From Phoronis australis (Eukaryota > Phoronida > Phoronidae), in assembly GCA_002633005.1 (NCBI GenBank), contig NMRA01000157.1, positions 187,789-251,788 on the forward strand: a stretch of DNA of 64,000 bases, given 5' to 3'. The notes under the pieces are model-generated. The model was not told where the DNA came from. It did no database searches and worked only from the letters and a program-made list of their open reading frames with translations. The translations under genes were made by a program, and so were the position numbers. Positions 45,801 to 56,701 of this stretch are shown here, in pieces. How positions within the stretch are numbered: the stretch's first letter is position 1; every line of letters begins with the position of its first letter.

Positions 45801-48800
45801 GGGGAGAAGAAAAACAAGAATCAAAAGCAAACAATTGAGGGAAGATGATTGATTGAGAAAAGGGAATTAGATAAAGAGGTCGCAAGCATTCGAAGATAGT
45901 CGGAGCCGTTCCTAACACTTTTCTTAAATATTCGAGAAATGATTTCGCACGGAACCTGCGTTGAAAGAAAGAATCAATTTTAAAGCAGTTGTGCATCCCC
46001 TCTGCTCCACATATACTTACTTTGTATGTCTTTTCCACTGGAAGTTATCTCGAATTTGCTTGATGTAGTCGTGGTGGCCGTCGATGCTACGTACTGATCT
46101 GTTGAAGTCCTTGTAGTGCGTGGCGATGAAGTCGTACCTGACTCCGTACTCAAGGACGTTGCCGGACCTCAAAAGTCAAATTTTATTTAGAAAATGATTT
46201 GAGAGCAATGTCAAGTTCCACACGTATATGGTCCAAAGTAAAGCAGAACGACGTTAAGGCAACATTGCTTCCTTGAAAACGAATTTGGAAAATTGAGGCA
46301 AAAGCAAAATGAAAACGCTCTAGTGAAGCAGTATACTTGTTGATGTTGGCTTACGCAAAATGTGAAGGGGCTGCTATTTCATAAATACACACATTTTCGC
46401 TGGCAAAATGTTTACTAAGGTCATTTTATCATTCTAAATTGACCATCGTTCAACTTTTGTTTGTTCTGTACTCAGCAGAGAAATTATTTCTTGTTCGGTA
46501 GTGCTTCAGACCACTGAACTTGCTTGTCAAGGCGAGCTAGCTTTTGGAGTCCCCCAGTCATGATCGTCAATCAGGGAATTCTAGGTGTTTTATTGTGACC
46601 AATTTCAAATTAAAGAAAGGACCAGAACACGATGAGGTTGCCAAGACATAGTCCACAACATGATTTCGTGGCTTTCATATATGACAATTAACTCCCACGC
46701 AATGAAAACTTTAGAGGTAACGTGCACATTTCATTTCGTCTTGAACACACTTTATTAATGTTCTATCTTGTAAAAACCTTCGGGATATGTGATTATAATT
46801 TAGAACTTCTGTTTGACACAATAATCAGTGTGAACAATTGTTTGGCGAAGCTGTGTGGTCAAAGTGGTAGAGAGAAATTTTATACGTAGTTGGCTCTCGT
46901 AAATATAGCGAGGAATATAAGCATGTCCGCCATTTATAATCATGGCTCACTTGCCAGTGAACTCGTGGCATTCGTAAACACTGCTCTCCGATCGCCAAGC
47001 ACAGTGCATGGACTCACAACGCACACCAAAGGTCCGGGACTATCATATTTTAGGGTAGGAAGAGGAAGGGTGTACTTTGCATGCGGACACCCAGCCTTTA
47101 ATATGGGTGGGCTCGAATTTCTGACAAAGTGGACCTTTGTTAACAAAAAAGAGGGAGAAATAAAAAAACGGGGTACCACCTTCAGTACTGTGAACATTGC
47201 GTCTACGCCTTTTAGCGGACTTTTGTCTCATTTTCTCGGACTTTTTGTTTCTCTAAGAAGGACCTTTTTACCCACTTCGCCAAATGGCCCCCCCCCCGAG
47301 CAACCGCTGGGTGCGCGCATGCTTTGGCTTCTTAATCTTTATCAAAATAATGAAAAAATACGATCCAAATCTAAACCGAAAATGAAAAATGTCACAAACA
47401 CGCATTTTGGACTCTATGTCCTGCTACCGTATTAGTCGGTCAATGAGCCACGTCACCGAGTTAAAAGAAGTTCTGTTCTTGGATTGGGCACGTTCATATT
47501 TAAGGTGTAAAAAGTCTTGTATGATACTGCTTCAAATTTCATCGAATTTTCTTTCTGCATACCCATAAATACATGTAAAAGAAAACAGTTTAATTGCTAG
47601 ACACCAGTTTAAAGGGACATTCAAGTAAAACAATAATTAAACCATGGGCGGCACAGCACTGGAAAAAAGTGGCGGGCTATAGCCCCCAGACCTCTACCGT
47701 GCACCGCCCATGTAAAAGCAAACAATTGAGGGAAGATGATAGACTGAAAACATAGAAGTGGACGAAGAGGTCGAAAGCGGTCAAAAACAGTCGGAACCAT
47801 TCCTAATACTTTTCTTGAGTATTCGAGAAATCTAGTGATTTCTTATGGAACAGGCGGTCAAAGAAAGAATCAATTNTTCAGTACTGTGAACATTGCGTCT
47901 ACGCCTTTTAGCGGACTTTTGTCTCATTTTCTCGGACTTTTTGTTTCTCTAAGAAGGACCTTTTTACCCACTTCGCCAAATGGGGGGGGGGCTCATTCGA
48001 GCCCCCAAGAGCAACCGCTGGGTGCGCGCATGCTTTGGCTTCTTAATCTTTATCAAAATAATGAAAAAATACGATCCAAATCTAAACCGAAAATGAAAAA
48101 TGTCACAAACACGTATTTTGGACTCCATGTCCTGCTACCGTATTAGTCGGTCAATGAGCCTCGTCACCGAGTTAAAAGAAGTTCTGTTCTTGGATTGGGC
48201 ACGTTCATATCTAAGGTGTAAAAAGTCTTGTATGATACTGCTTCAAATTTCATCGAATTTTCTTTCTGCATACTCATAAATACTTGTAAAAGAAAACAGT
48301 TTAATTGCTAGACACCAGTTTAAAGGGACATTCAAGTAAAACAATAATTAAACCATGGGCGGCACAGCACTGGAAAAAAGTGGCGGGCTATAGCCCCCAG
48401 ACCTCTACCGTGCACCGCCCATGTAAAAGCAAACAATTGAGGGAAGATGATAGACTGAAAACATAGAAGTGGACGAAGAGGTCGAAAGCGGTCAAAAACA
48501 GTCGGAACCATTCCTAATACTTTTCTTAAGTATTCGAGAAATCTAGTGATTTCTTATGGAACAGGCGGTCAAAGAAAGAATCAATTTTACAGCAGTTGTG
48601 CATCCCGTCTGCTCCACATATACTTACTTTTTATGTCTTTTCCACTGGAAGTTGTCTCGAATTTGCGTGATGAAGTCGTAGTGGCCTCCGATGCTACGTA
48701 CTTATCTGTTGAGGTCATGGTAGTACATGGTGATGAAGTCGTAGCTGAATTCGTTCTCAAGGACGTTCGCAGATCTAAAAGGTCAAATTATTTAGAATAT

Positions 48801-51800
48801 GACTACACTTGATTTACCTCGTCGGTTCAACCAGGTCAACGGACAAATACATCTGATTGGTTGGCAATGACGACTTCCGGTAGACAAACCAATCAGATAT
48901 CTGAACAAGTTGACGCGGTTGCACTGGTTGAGTGAATGCAGTGCAGTTTGAGCCAACAAGAAATATGAAAGTTGCATCAATCTAACAGCAAAAAATTAAT
49001 AATTAATTTTGTAAATTGAATGAAAACAAGCAAAGAGGAATCTATCCCAATGTAGTTGAAATATTTTTACATTATCCAACTATGCACCTGTCCTTAGGGC
49101 AATGTAAAGTTTCACAGGTATGTGGACCAAAGGAAAGCAATGGAACGACTCCAACGCAACATTGCTCCTCTGGAATAGTTTATGGAAAACTGATTCAAAA
49201 ACCAAAAATGAAAGAGCTCTGGAGAAAGTCACTTCTCGAAATTTAATGATAAACGATAATGATGACGATAATGGTGGTGAAGAAAGTGATGATAATGAAC
49301 AAAGATGATAAAATGAAGAAAGTGATGATAATGAACAAAGATGATAAAAATGGTGATAATCAATGACACCTTATACACCCGATCTTGGCGAAATTGATAT
49401 GTAAACAAGACAATGATAATGATGATGACAAATGATTATATGAAAGTCAGCCTTTTACACCACATTTGGATTATTATGATGAAGTAGGTAATAACCGTGA
49501 CAATGACGATTATGACGATGATAAACGCGCCCATGACGGAGGGGACCAAGGTAACAGGTCTTGACAATGCTGATCTGGTAATTTTGCACTCGTCTTTTTG
49601 ATTTACCGGCATTTTAAAAGTTCATTCAGGTGCCGTTGCACAGCAGGATTTTTAAAATGACTCAAACCATCAATGCACACAGACAAATAAGTAAGGCTAA
49701 AGAATACCACCTAGCCTTACACCATTTGAAACAAAAACTGAAGGAATATAAAGTACCCTAACGTATACACATGCACCAGCTTAAGTTAAAACACCAGTAA
49801 GGTAACATCCAAATGATATACCCTGGCACACCTCTTCTGGTGAAATTGTTAAACAGCGTTAGGACAGTGATTAACTCTATCAAATGCCTTGATGGAATCT
49901 AGAGAATCTAGTAAATAACCAATACACTTGTGTTCGACTATGGTATGCACTGACAAATTCGTTCATAGGTACACTGATCAATAGGTATGGGGCGCTTTTT
50001 AAAGCCAAGATGATTAGGACTGGTAGCTAGCACGTCACTTACACGGTTAAGAAATTCGATCTCAAAACCAAAGTGAATGGACGGTAAGTATCTTTAGAAG
50101 TGAGACTACCCTGTTTGTCTTTCAAAACGCGGGAAATTAAAACAGATGCTAAAGATTCAGGTAACACACAGTACTCAGCGTGTACAGATCTATGTCGAGA
50201 GGTAATGTGCTGCATGTATATGATGTATCTGACGTAAGCTTACATTCAGGGTTACATGCTTCCCATTTTATTTTGAAGGGACACACCGTAGACATTTCAA
50301 CAGCAGTGACTGGGAACAAGTCAACGTGGGAGGACATCGGGTTGTTATCGGTTGAATCTACCTACAAAAATAAGATTCATGTCATAATTGCCTTGAAACA
50401 AATTTAGATACTAGCACTTACAAGATTGAGGGTCCCAGATTATGAGAAGGAATTTGATGCCGGTTGTTTAGTGAAGGACATGGCTCTCAAGTTCCCTGTA
50501 AGTTACTATTACACATGGTGGCCAGTAAACCGTAAAGCTGCTGGAACTTTTACATGATATTTTAGTGATAGTGCAAAACCCGAAGTTGTGTTACTGATGC
50601 GCATTTTTTGTTCTTTCATACCTCTATAGGAAACAACATTCAATAAGGCAGTCACGCACACAATATGTGGACCTCTCACCCAATCCTATTGACAACTTGA
50701 TAAAAACAATTTCGAAACTACGCCATCTTTTTCAACAGAATTTGAAATAAAATTTTCGTTCAAGTAAAACTACTTGCAAAAAGTTTAAAAAACAACCAGG
50801 AATCCGAAGTTATGGCTACGAATAAGCTGTTTATCCTATAATACATGATACGCATACATGCACCAGCGTGCACATGCAAATGTAAGCAAGTCCACGCACA
50901 CACATACACGCACGTGTACCGTTATAATGTTATCGTCTTCGGAGATCCAGAACGGATTGAAATCCCTGGAGGAACGATTTGGAGATTGCAGACCCTTCCT
51001 CGCTGCACGGACGACCAGGTTGAGGTGATTTATGATAACCTCAATTTCAAACCTATCAGCCTGAGGAGTAATGTTCAGCTTGACGGAGTGTTCACTGAAT
51101 AGTTGGGCATCAAATCTGAGGCATCGAGGTTGTTTGAAGTTGCATTTGGTAGGCAAACGTATGTAACTGCAATCAATTGCACTGCCATATGTATCGTGAC
51201 TGCCTGTAAAAGATTTGTACTTCTTTAGAAGGGAATGAAATCACATTTTTACATTAAATTGTATAAAATCATGGAATTTCATATCAGCATCAATATTTAC
51301 GACTCGCATACAAAACTTACAATTGCACTGACAGGCGCATTTAGCTCCACGGTTGCTACCTTTGGCGTTGCCAGAAGCGTTCAACGCGAGGCACAAATGC
51401 GGAATTGTTGGCAACCGGGAGAGGACAAATAAGTTTCAAGGGGCGGGCTGCGCTTGGCAAGAGAGCCAAACGTAAAATTTCAACGAGTTTCTANTCGACA
51501 TGCGGTCGTTTTTCTTTGAAAGCTGTGGTCGAGCCCACTTCCGACATTCTAGATCGAAAAGTTTGAACTATGACTGCAATTCTGTCGAATTCTACACTAT
51601 TAACATTTCCTAACCAATCACACTTCGGAGCGTTGACAATCAACGGTTTAGAGATCTTTTGCCAATAGGTGGAGGACGTCTAGAACAAAGTACGGATGAA
51701 CATGCGCAATAAGGTCTATCCAAAACGAGTGGTTGGAATCAATGACACAAAGTAAACATAAACAAAACGGATGATAAAATAAATTAATCAGTGCGTATTT

Positions 51801-54083
51801 CATTAAGTTATTTATCCTGGTTAATTTCATAATTTAAATTATTAAAAACATGATCGAAACAGTACAAAGGATCTTGCGCACTTAGATTTTATTCACTTTA
51901 GATATCTTTCCTACTCCTTTCTCCTATCGGTGTACATTTGTGAGCACTCTAAAAACAAGGAAAATGCCTGTTTCGATAACAGACATTCCCTGCCTGGGGT
52001 CTTTACTTAAAGACACTCTGTCCTTTACATTCTCCAACGCAGGATGAGTTTTGTCAGTCGAAAATAGCACTAAATTATACCTCCATGTTACAAATGAAAA
52101 AACTAAATGGGTGCAGACATCAGGTAAAAATAAGTTATAAATTCACTGATTTTAATCTGAGTCATTCTTATCTATGATTCCCATGTTACAACCAGTTCTG
52201 GAGAAGAAAATATGTTTTACAGTTTCAGAAAATCCGGTTGCAAAGAAACTTCTATCCGCCACATGTTTTTAATTTAATGTGCCATCTACGACAGCGTTTC
52301 AGTGTGCCATCCACGACAGCGTTTCAGTGTGCCATCCACGACAGCGTTTCAGTGTGCCATCCACGACAGCGTTTCAGTGTGCCATCCACGACAGCGTTTC
52401 AGTGTGCCGTCCGCGACAGGACTGTGTAATACGCTCCAATCCAAATATTGACGATTCAATGTTTCTCAGTCTTTGATATATTATTACTAACTTAGAGGAT
52501 TTCAGTTCAGGGACAGGACACTGCAAAACGCTATTAGGAATTAGTTTTGTAATATTCGACCTTTGTAATAGAGCCTATCAAAAATAAGGCTTTATGGTTT
52601 TTATGAAAATAGCTCATAAGTTTTATTAAAAGGAAATGAAATGAAATGACAATTTAGAAAGCTGAACAGCTTTTTTGAGATTTCACTTTCATCATTTATT
52701 GGTCGCGTTATTGATACCCTTATAATGCTATGAATGTTCCTTTCTTGTTTGCCACGTTTCCCAGTGGCAGATTGGTGAAAAGCCAAAAATCAAAGTCTAC
52801 AGGCTTTCCTGAAAATACCTTTACAAAGTAAAAATCTGTAGCTTTGTAGATACTTGACTACACACACAGACTTGTCAATAAGATGCGTTTTTTGTATGAT
52901 CTCAAAAACACAGTGTCGTCGACGATAAAGACACTGAAAAACCGTCCGTCGATTCTTATTTTTTCGGAAACAAGTTCCTAAAAATATGGAAAAAGTCCTG
53001 CTGGATAAAATCTTGTTTGATGCAAATAAATTTTAGCCACAACTAGACTACCAATAACGTTATTCTCGTCTTTTCTACTCATTTTCATCTCAAGCACATC
53101 CACTATTGCGTGTGACGTCATCATCATCATCATCATCATCATCATTATTATTATTATTATTACACACGTATTTCATATATTGTTGTATAATAATTCATTC
53201 AGTTTTTACATTGTATTTCAAATGGATTTTTGCATGGGCCACCAAAAAAATCTGTCACTTTTTGATACAGTCTATTAGCATACATCATCTTATTTATTTT
53301 ATTTTTGTCAATTACGTCAGATTTTAAATTTTGTGTATTTCCGCTGCAACACTTCAATTGTCCATAGGTGTTATAACAAATCAAAGCAAACGAATAGAGT
53401 GTAAATTTTCAGCATCATTTGTTATTTCAACACCGCCCCCTCCTTCCCCCTGTTCCCACTGTCGCTTTGTAGTTTACAAAAATGGAAGTGATTTAAAGTA
53501 ACATTACCAACGACAATATTGTCATTGTAGTTAAGGTCGACCCTCCCCCCACAGTTGCATTCGAAGCAACGACCTCAGAGGGCCTACTTTGCCGCTTTCC
53601 TAGTAGACATAACAACCAACGAGGAAAGGAGACGAGTATTTTAACTATATTCAACTGATAAATCGATTTTAGTTAATTCTACCGAATGTGTGGAAGCCAA
53701 CGTCGGGAATCGACGATTTCTAATAAAGTCACAATAACAACAGATTTGCTTGTTTTAAAGCTCTGGTCAAAGCTAATAACTTTGAGAAGCGAGTCTATCC
53801 TCAGCAATAATCTCAAAAATACGTTTTTGGTCCTAAAGGTGATTGTGTTCCTTTAAAATGGGCGTTGAGTTCTAATTTAATCCTGTTGTTTATTCGTGCA
53901 GGAACCGGACGAACAAAAGAGCGTGAAAGATTTAGCGGGATTGTCCAAATACGTGTATCAATATTGAACTGAGAACAATTGAAATTTGAGATGCTTTTCA
54001 TCTGTGAATAAATCCTTACCTGGTTTATTCTGGGTTTCATGTAAAGCGAGAAAAAGGAAGAACACCTCCAGTTGACGTAGCAT
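38584..54083 (-). CDS. Gene B: stalk-type membrane receptor, paralogue of gene A
   Basis: The minus-strand model is leader exon 54083-54020, six Ser/Thr-rich stalk exons (48774-48628, 46167-46021, 44100-43954, 42048-41902, 40304-40149, 39371-39210) and membrane/tail exon 39056-38584. All junctions are phase 1, so any stalk exon can be included or skipped. The 39210-39371 copy contains an in-frame TAG; without it the model gives 426 residues. The product would be a type I protein with a mucin-like, O-glycosylation-prone stalk, one membrane span and a basic tyrosine-free tail. The membrane and juxtamembrane part is nearly identical to gene A. No IgGFc exon was found between 48.8 and 54.0 kb, so the distal ectodomain is either absent or lies in exons I could not see. 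Confidence 0.65.
39210..39371 (-). pseudogene. Gene B stalk exon copy 1, with stop
   Basis: This 162-bp phase 1-1 exon is homologous to the other stalk exons (STATTMTSSHTTVTSTDK). However, the codon after GAT AAG is TAG, where the other copies read TAC or CAC. The rest stays in frame (TTTSSGQDNK) to the donor AAAT/gtaggt. Because it is phase-symmetric it can be skipped without harm. This is the copy nearest the membrane exon. Confidence 0.6.
39790..39915 (+). repeat. GAT/GAC trinucleotide repeat
   Basis: A long GATGATGAT run grades into GACGACGAC. On the plus strand it would read as poly-Asp and on the minus strand as poly-Ser or poly-His. It lies in a gene B intron, so I treat it as a microsatellite and not as coding. 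Confidence 0.9.
40149..40304 (-). CDS. Gene B stalk exon copy 2
   Basis: 156 bp, phase 1-1. It has acceptor cttttgag and donor AGAA/gtaggt. It encodes STESATTSSHTPMTSRDK and a TTTSTTDQIETSTTSSG segment, and has no stop. It is slightly longer than copies 3-6. Confidence 0.65.
41902..42048 (-). CDS. Gene B stalk exon copy 3
   Basis: 147 bp, phase 1-1. It has acceptor gacttttgag and donor AAAA/gtaagt. It encodes PATSLSTVSATTSFPRTTMS and then KATTTTSRNFETTSSEKDIK. It is open throughout. Confidence 0.68.
43954..44100 (-). CDS. Gene B stalk exon copy 4
   Basis: 147 bp, phase 1-1, donor AAAC/gtaagt. It encodes TATSLSTESATTSLPRTTMT followed by VATTTTSSKLETTSSTKGIK. It is open throughout. Confidence 0.68.
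46021..46167 (-). CDS. Gene B stalk exon copy 5
   Basis: 147 bp, phase 1-1, donor CAAA/gtaagt. It encodes PATSLSTESGTTSSPRTTRT and STATTTTSSKFEITSSGKDI. It is open throughout. Confidence 0.68.
47181..47875 (+). repeat. 696-bp direct duplication, copy 1
   Basis: It begins TTCAGTACTGTGAACATTGC and is followed after one N by a near-identical copy at 47877-48571. Differences are few. The main one is a C-run with GAGCAACC here, against a G-run, CTCATTCGAG and a C-run in copy 2, as if a hairpin had been read differently. Confidence 0.95.
47643..47713. mobile_element. CATGGGCGG palindromic element
   Basis: The ends CATGGGCGGCACAG and GTGCACCGCCCATG are inverted copies. The element is 71 bp, belongs to the same family as 6122-6183, and is duplicated at 48353-48423 as part of the 696-bp repeat. 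Confidence 0.7.
47876..47876. other. Single-base assembly gap at repeat junction
   Basis: A lone N separates the two 696-bp copies exactly, as at 19073. Confidence 0.95.
47877..48571 (+). repeat. 696-bp direct duplication, copy 2
   Basis: This is the partner of 47181-47875. It continues without a break into the stalk exon unit at 48628-48774. It carries the second CATGGGCGG element at 48353-48423. Confidence 0.95.
48628..48774 (-). CDS. Gene B stalk exon copy 6 (first after leader)
   Basis: 147 bp, phase 1-1. It has acceptor accttttag and donor AAAA/gtaagt. It begins ATCTGCGA where the others begin GTCCGGCA. It encodes TSLRTNSATTSSPCTTMTST and then EATTTSSRKFETTSSGKDIK, and is open. Joined to the leader exon it completes an Asp codon. 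Confidence 0.65.
49240..49530 (+). repeat. GATGAT/AATGAT simple-sequence region
   Basis: Interrupted GATGATAATGA repeats include two direct copies of AAAGTGATGATAATGAACAA at about 49284 and 49320. This is intronic in the gene B model. Confidence 0.8.
49580..50165 (-). mobile_element. CR1/L2-like reverse transcriptase fragment
   Basis: On the minus strand, split among frames, one reads VLKDKQGSLTSKDTYRPFTL, then ATSPNHLGFKKR, then LDSIKAFDRVNHC, then RRGVPGYIIW and VSNGVRLGGIL. These correspond in order to the 'K....G..TS.DNYRPI', 'QFGFK', 'D.SKAFDRVNH', 'RGVP' and 'SNGVRQGG.LSP' blocks of CR1/L2-type non-LTR reverse transcriptases. Stops and frameshifts abound, so it is a dead fragment inside gene B's first intron. 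Confidence 0.7.
52281..52425 (+). repeat. 25-bp minisatellite
   Basis: Six copies of GCCATCCACGACAGCGTTTC(AGTGT) have a 25-bp period, starting at 52281, 52306 and so on. Frames through it are repeat-driven. Confidence 0.95.
53118..53162 (+). repeat. ATC/ATT microsatellite
   Basis: (CAT)n is followed directly by (TTA)n. Confidence 0.95.
54020..54083 (-). CDS. Gene B exon 1: signal peptide
   Basis: ATG at 54083 begins MLRQLEVFFLFLALHETQNK, a leader with a strong hydrophobic core. The exon ends CCAG/gtaagg in phase 1. It resembles the gene A leader (FLLFLA...ETQ) and has the same phase. The next exon in the model is 5.2 kb away. Confidence 0.65.
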
Positions 54084-54089
54084 TGTCTC

Positions 54090-55250
54090 AGTGTAGCTGT
54101 GTTACCAACTCTTGTGATTGTGTGGCATGTTTCTGTTGCGTTGATAAAAAGTAAGTCGATCAGCAGTAAGAATAATATTTCCTCGTGTTCATTGAGGACA
54201 CGTCAGTTTGTCTCCGTGATACTCGAATGCTCCGACAAAACCAATCAAAAATCAGGAATTAGAACGCCAGTCATCTCAAGAGCCCCCTCAAAGCATTGAG
54301 AACGAACGTGCGAATTATGTTCCATTTGCTTATTCTATCAAGGGATTGCGTGCATAACATTCATAGTTTTTGAGTAATTGTAAATGTCAGTAAACTTGAA
54401 TTTAAGGAAGACAAAATCTCTTAATAAACGCCACACAAACTGCGAGTGAAATGTCAGTCAATTTATTGCTATAATGACAACAGTAACCATAAGTGCACGG
54501 TGCGAAAATGATCAACAGTTTAAACATCAACAGCGTACCTACTTCTCCCGAAGTTTAAAGGCTGAATACACGGTTTACAATGTTAAAGAGGTATGGAACG
54601 CGAAAGCTCGTCAATTATATCTTTCAAACCACTTCTAACGAAAGTACCCTCTCGTAACGTCTACAACAGAATTATTCACTTTTCCTTCTGACGGAATTTC
54701 CACGAAAAATCACAAAATTATGTATTTTTGAAACACGCCTGTAGTCACTACAGAGTTTCTTATCTTCCTCCCACTTACAACAAATGCGCGTGCGCTAACA
54801 ATCATTCCACAAACAGCTGACTGTCAAGAAGCAATGTGTGATCGCACTACGAATCTGAGGTGGACACCACAGAGGTAAGCCAGTGAAGCAAGAGGTTTCG
54901 CAAAGAGAATTCCAAGTGTATTTCAGAATATACTTGGATATTACGATATCTCTGTAACATAAATTAAACATTACTGGACTTTGAATAAAGCTGTCGCTTG
55001 AAGTCGCCATCGTTTTGTTTAAATCATGCATGTATTAACGATAAAAAGAAAACGATACTCGTCTTCAATAACATTCTGACAGTAAAGACAGTGTTTTCTC
55101 GTCTCCGACAAAAAGCGACGCAAAAACACACNTGTATTGCGCTAATTGTTATAAAAGTGATTTAACGTTTTGTCTCTCTATATGTATTGCTACAAAATAG
55201 GTCTCAACTTGATCCTTGCTTAGATGACAAATGATTTCCGAACTTGCAAG
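54090..55250. other. No supported gene; gene B upstream region
   Basis: This region probably contains the gene B promoter, but no TATA box or initiator is distinctive. The minus frame at 54795-55031 has no leader or domain that I recognise. A single N lies at 55132. Confidence 0.4.
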
Positions 55251-55255
55251 GAACT

Positions 55256-55367
55256 GACAATTCGTTATTTCTTTACAACATTAGACCATAGTTGGCTCAT
55301 AAAATGACACGGCGTGACAATCTAACTTGTCGAGCCTCGGTCTCAATCAATAACGAACTGTCAATTC
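55256..55367. mobile_element. Short inverted-repeat element (MITE-like)
   Basis: Related to 25908-26010. The right end GGTCTCAATCAATAACGAAC mirrors the left GACAATTCGTTATTTCTTTAC...AGACC, with a GCTCATAAAATGAC core. It is more diverged than the gene A intron copy. Confidence 0.6.
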
Positions 55368-55369
55368 TT

Positions 55370-56700
55370 TCGAAGTCCTGAAATCGCCATTAATTTGACG
55401 AAGAAAACATTCGAGACCAAGGTTGCTTTTCGTGATGGATGAAGGAGTTATAGCCGCTTCAACATGATCTCTGTATGTCCAACTTTTACAGAATGCTCAA
55501 TTATCGATCTAACAATTGTCATTTCCTGAGTATATAGAACCTGGGAGTCGAGTAATACGATAGTCCTGGACAGAACACTACTCTTCAAATAAGACGACAT
55601 CTCATTGTAAACATACTGTTATTTCCTGCTTGCTGATCCTCAACTGAAATGAAAGATCGGGAAATTGTCAGCTCGAAATTTAATGGCGAAATATCATTAT
55701 ACTCTTTTGTGTTGAACAATATTAGTTATCTTCTGTTCATTTTCGTTTTTTTACCACATCTTGGCCACTAGTCGTAACTTGTTCTAATATTGAACTGTTT
55801 TGTTGACGATAACTCCTCACACTTTCGATTATAAGACACATTCACAAGATGACCACTTATTCTTATGGACAGTACAGCAAAGCAGCAAAAGATATATATT
55901 TGCGATGATGCGAAGGGTAAATGACCTGTAGTTTGCTAAATGCTTTTGACGAAACTGGTTCGTCGAAACTCAATTCTGTTTATGTCCAGCAAGTGCTTTA
56001 AACCACCATTTACCTTCCTTCGACAACTGACTTCATTGTAACCATCATTAAACCTTGCTTTATAGCAATACATATCACAATTGTGAATTCAATAGACCAA
56101 AACGAGATATTATAAGAAAAGCCATTGACGTATGAACGTATCTGCGCGTCACAAACGTATTAAACGGCTTCTGTCTCTGCGTTTGTTTTCATGAGTATGT
56201 TTGGAACTTTTGGCCTATGCGAACTTGCTTTGTCCTGTGTCCTTAATGATATGGATAGTAGCAGTCACCGACGAAAATTTTCCACGAGGTCGACCACGAG
56301 GTAGGTATTTCATAAGTGTATCCAGAATAATTTATGAAAAAATTTTGTTATCAACATTTTGACTCTTTTCAAATTCCAAAAATAAAACATTCAGACCATG
56401 ACATGAAAACAGATAGCTCTATGGGTTGCCTTAAAAGCCATGAATGTTATTTGAGTAGATACCTTTTCCACTGCACTAAACCGCTTGAGTTTGAGCGGCC
56501 AAGAAGGACTATTTTGCAACAGCAAGTAGAGATGTCTCCGTGATTGTTGGCGTGTATCTGCATTCCAGTCTCCATTGTATTTATAAAGTCCCATGCAGCA
56601 AAATTTCCGTCAATTCAAAATGGGCGACTTCATATTTGAATATTCACGTGAAGCATAACCCGGCTTAAAGTGTATGGCGTGTAACGCGGAAACCAGGCGT
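55370..56700. other. No supported gene
   Basis: This is intergenic sequence. The plus frame at 56334-56543 has no recognisable feature. Confidence 0.45.
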
Positions 56701-56701
56701 G

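Larger units (their letters stand above)
40700..48780 (-). repeat. Tandem units of about 2 kb, each with one stalk exon
   Basis: Long intron and exon blocks repeat in order. Landmarks such as GACCACTGA(A/G)(C/T)TTGCT, CTTTGGAGT-type text, CATTTCATTTCGTCTTGA and TTCTGTTCTTGGATTGG recur about every 2 kb (for example at about 40750, 42800, 44840 and 46510). The stalk exon starts at 40304, 42048, 44100, 46167 and 48774 give spacings of 1744, 2052, 2067 and 2607. The last is inflated by the extra duplication at 47181-48571. Plus-strand open frames inside the units (for example at 40987, 45071 and 46890) are not preserved between units and are not genes. Confidence 0.85.
50170..53990 (-). other. 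Gene B intron 1, no exon recognised
   Basis: Coding-like patches are at 50180-50407 (plus) and 50930-51102 (plus: DPERIEIPGGTIWRLQTLPR), but none has a splice frame that fits gene B or a recognisable domain. A single N lies at 51494. A distal ectodomain exon could be hidden here. Confidence 0.4.

Noticed and set aside
40987-47435. Recurrent plus-strand frames (for example LVKTFATCDYYLELL..., KCGREKYDTSLALVK)
   Set aside because: They fall in the introns of the 2-kb repeat units and are broken by stops and frameshifts differently in each copy, whereas the minus-strand stalk exons keep length and phase.
50845-51156. Coding-like frames on both strands (DPERIEIPGGTIWRLQ on plus; SVKLNITPQADRFEIEV on minus)
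   Set aside because: Both look protein-like but neither has a usable start, splice phase or known motif, so I could not choose a strand.
49240-53165. CRISPR-like regular repeats (25-bp array, GAT repeats)
   Set aside because: These are eukaryotic minisatellites and microsatellites with no unique spacers of constant length, so no CRISPR array is present.
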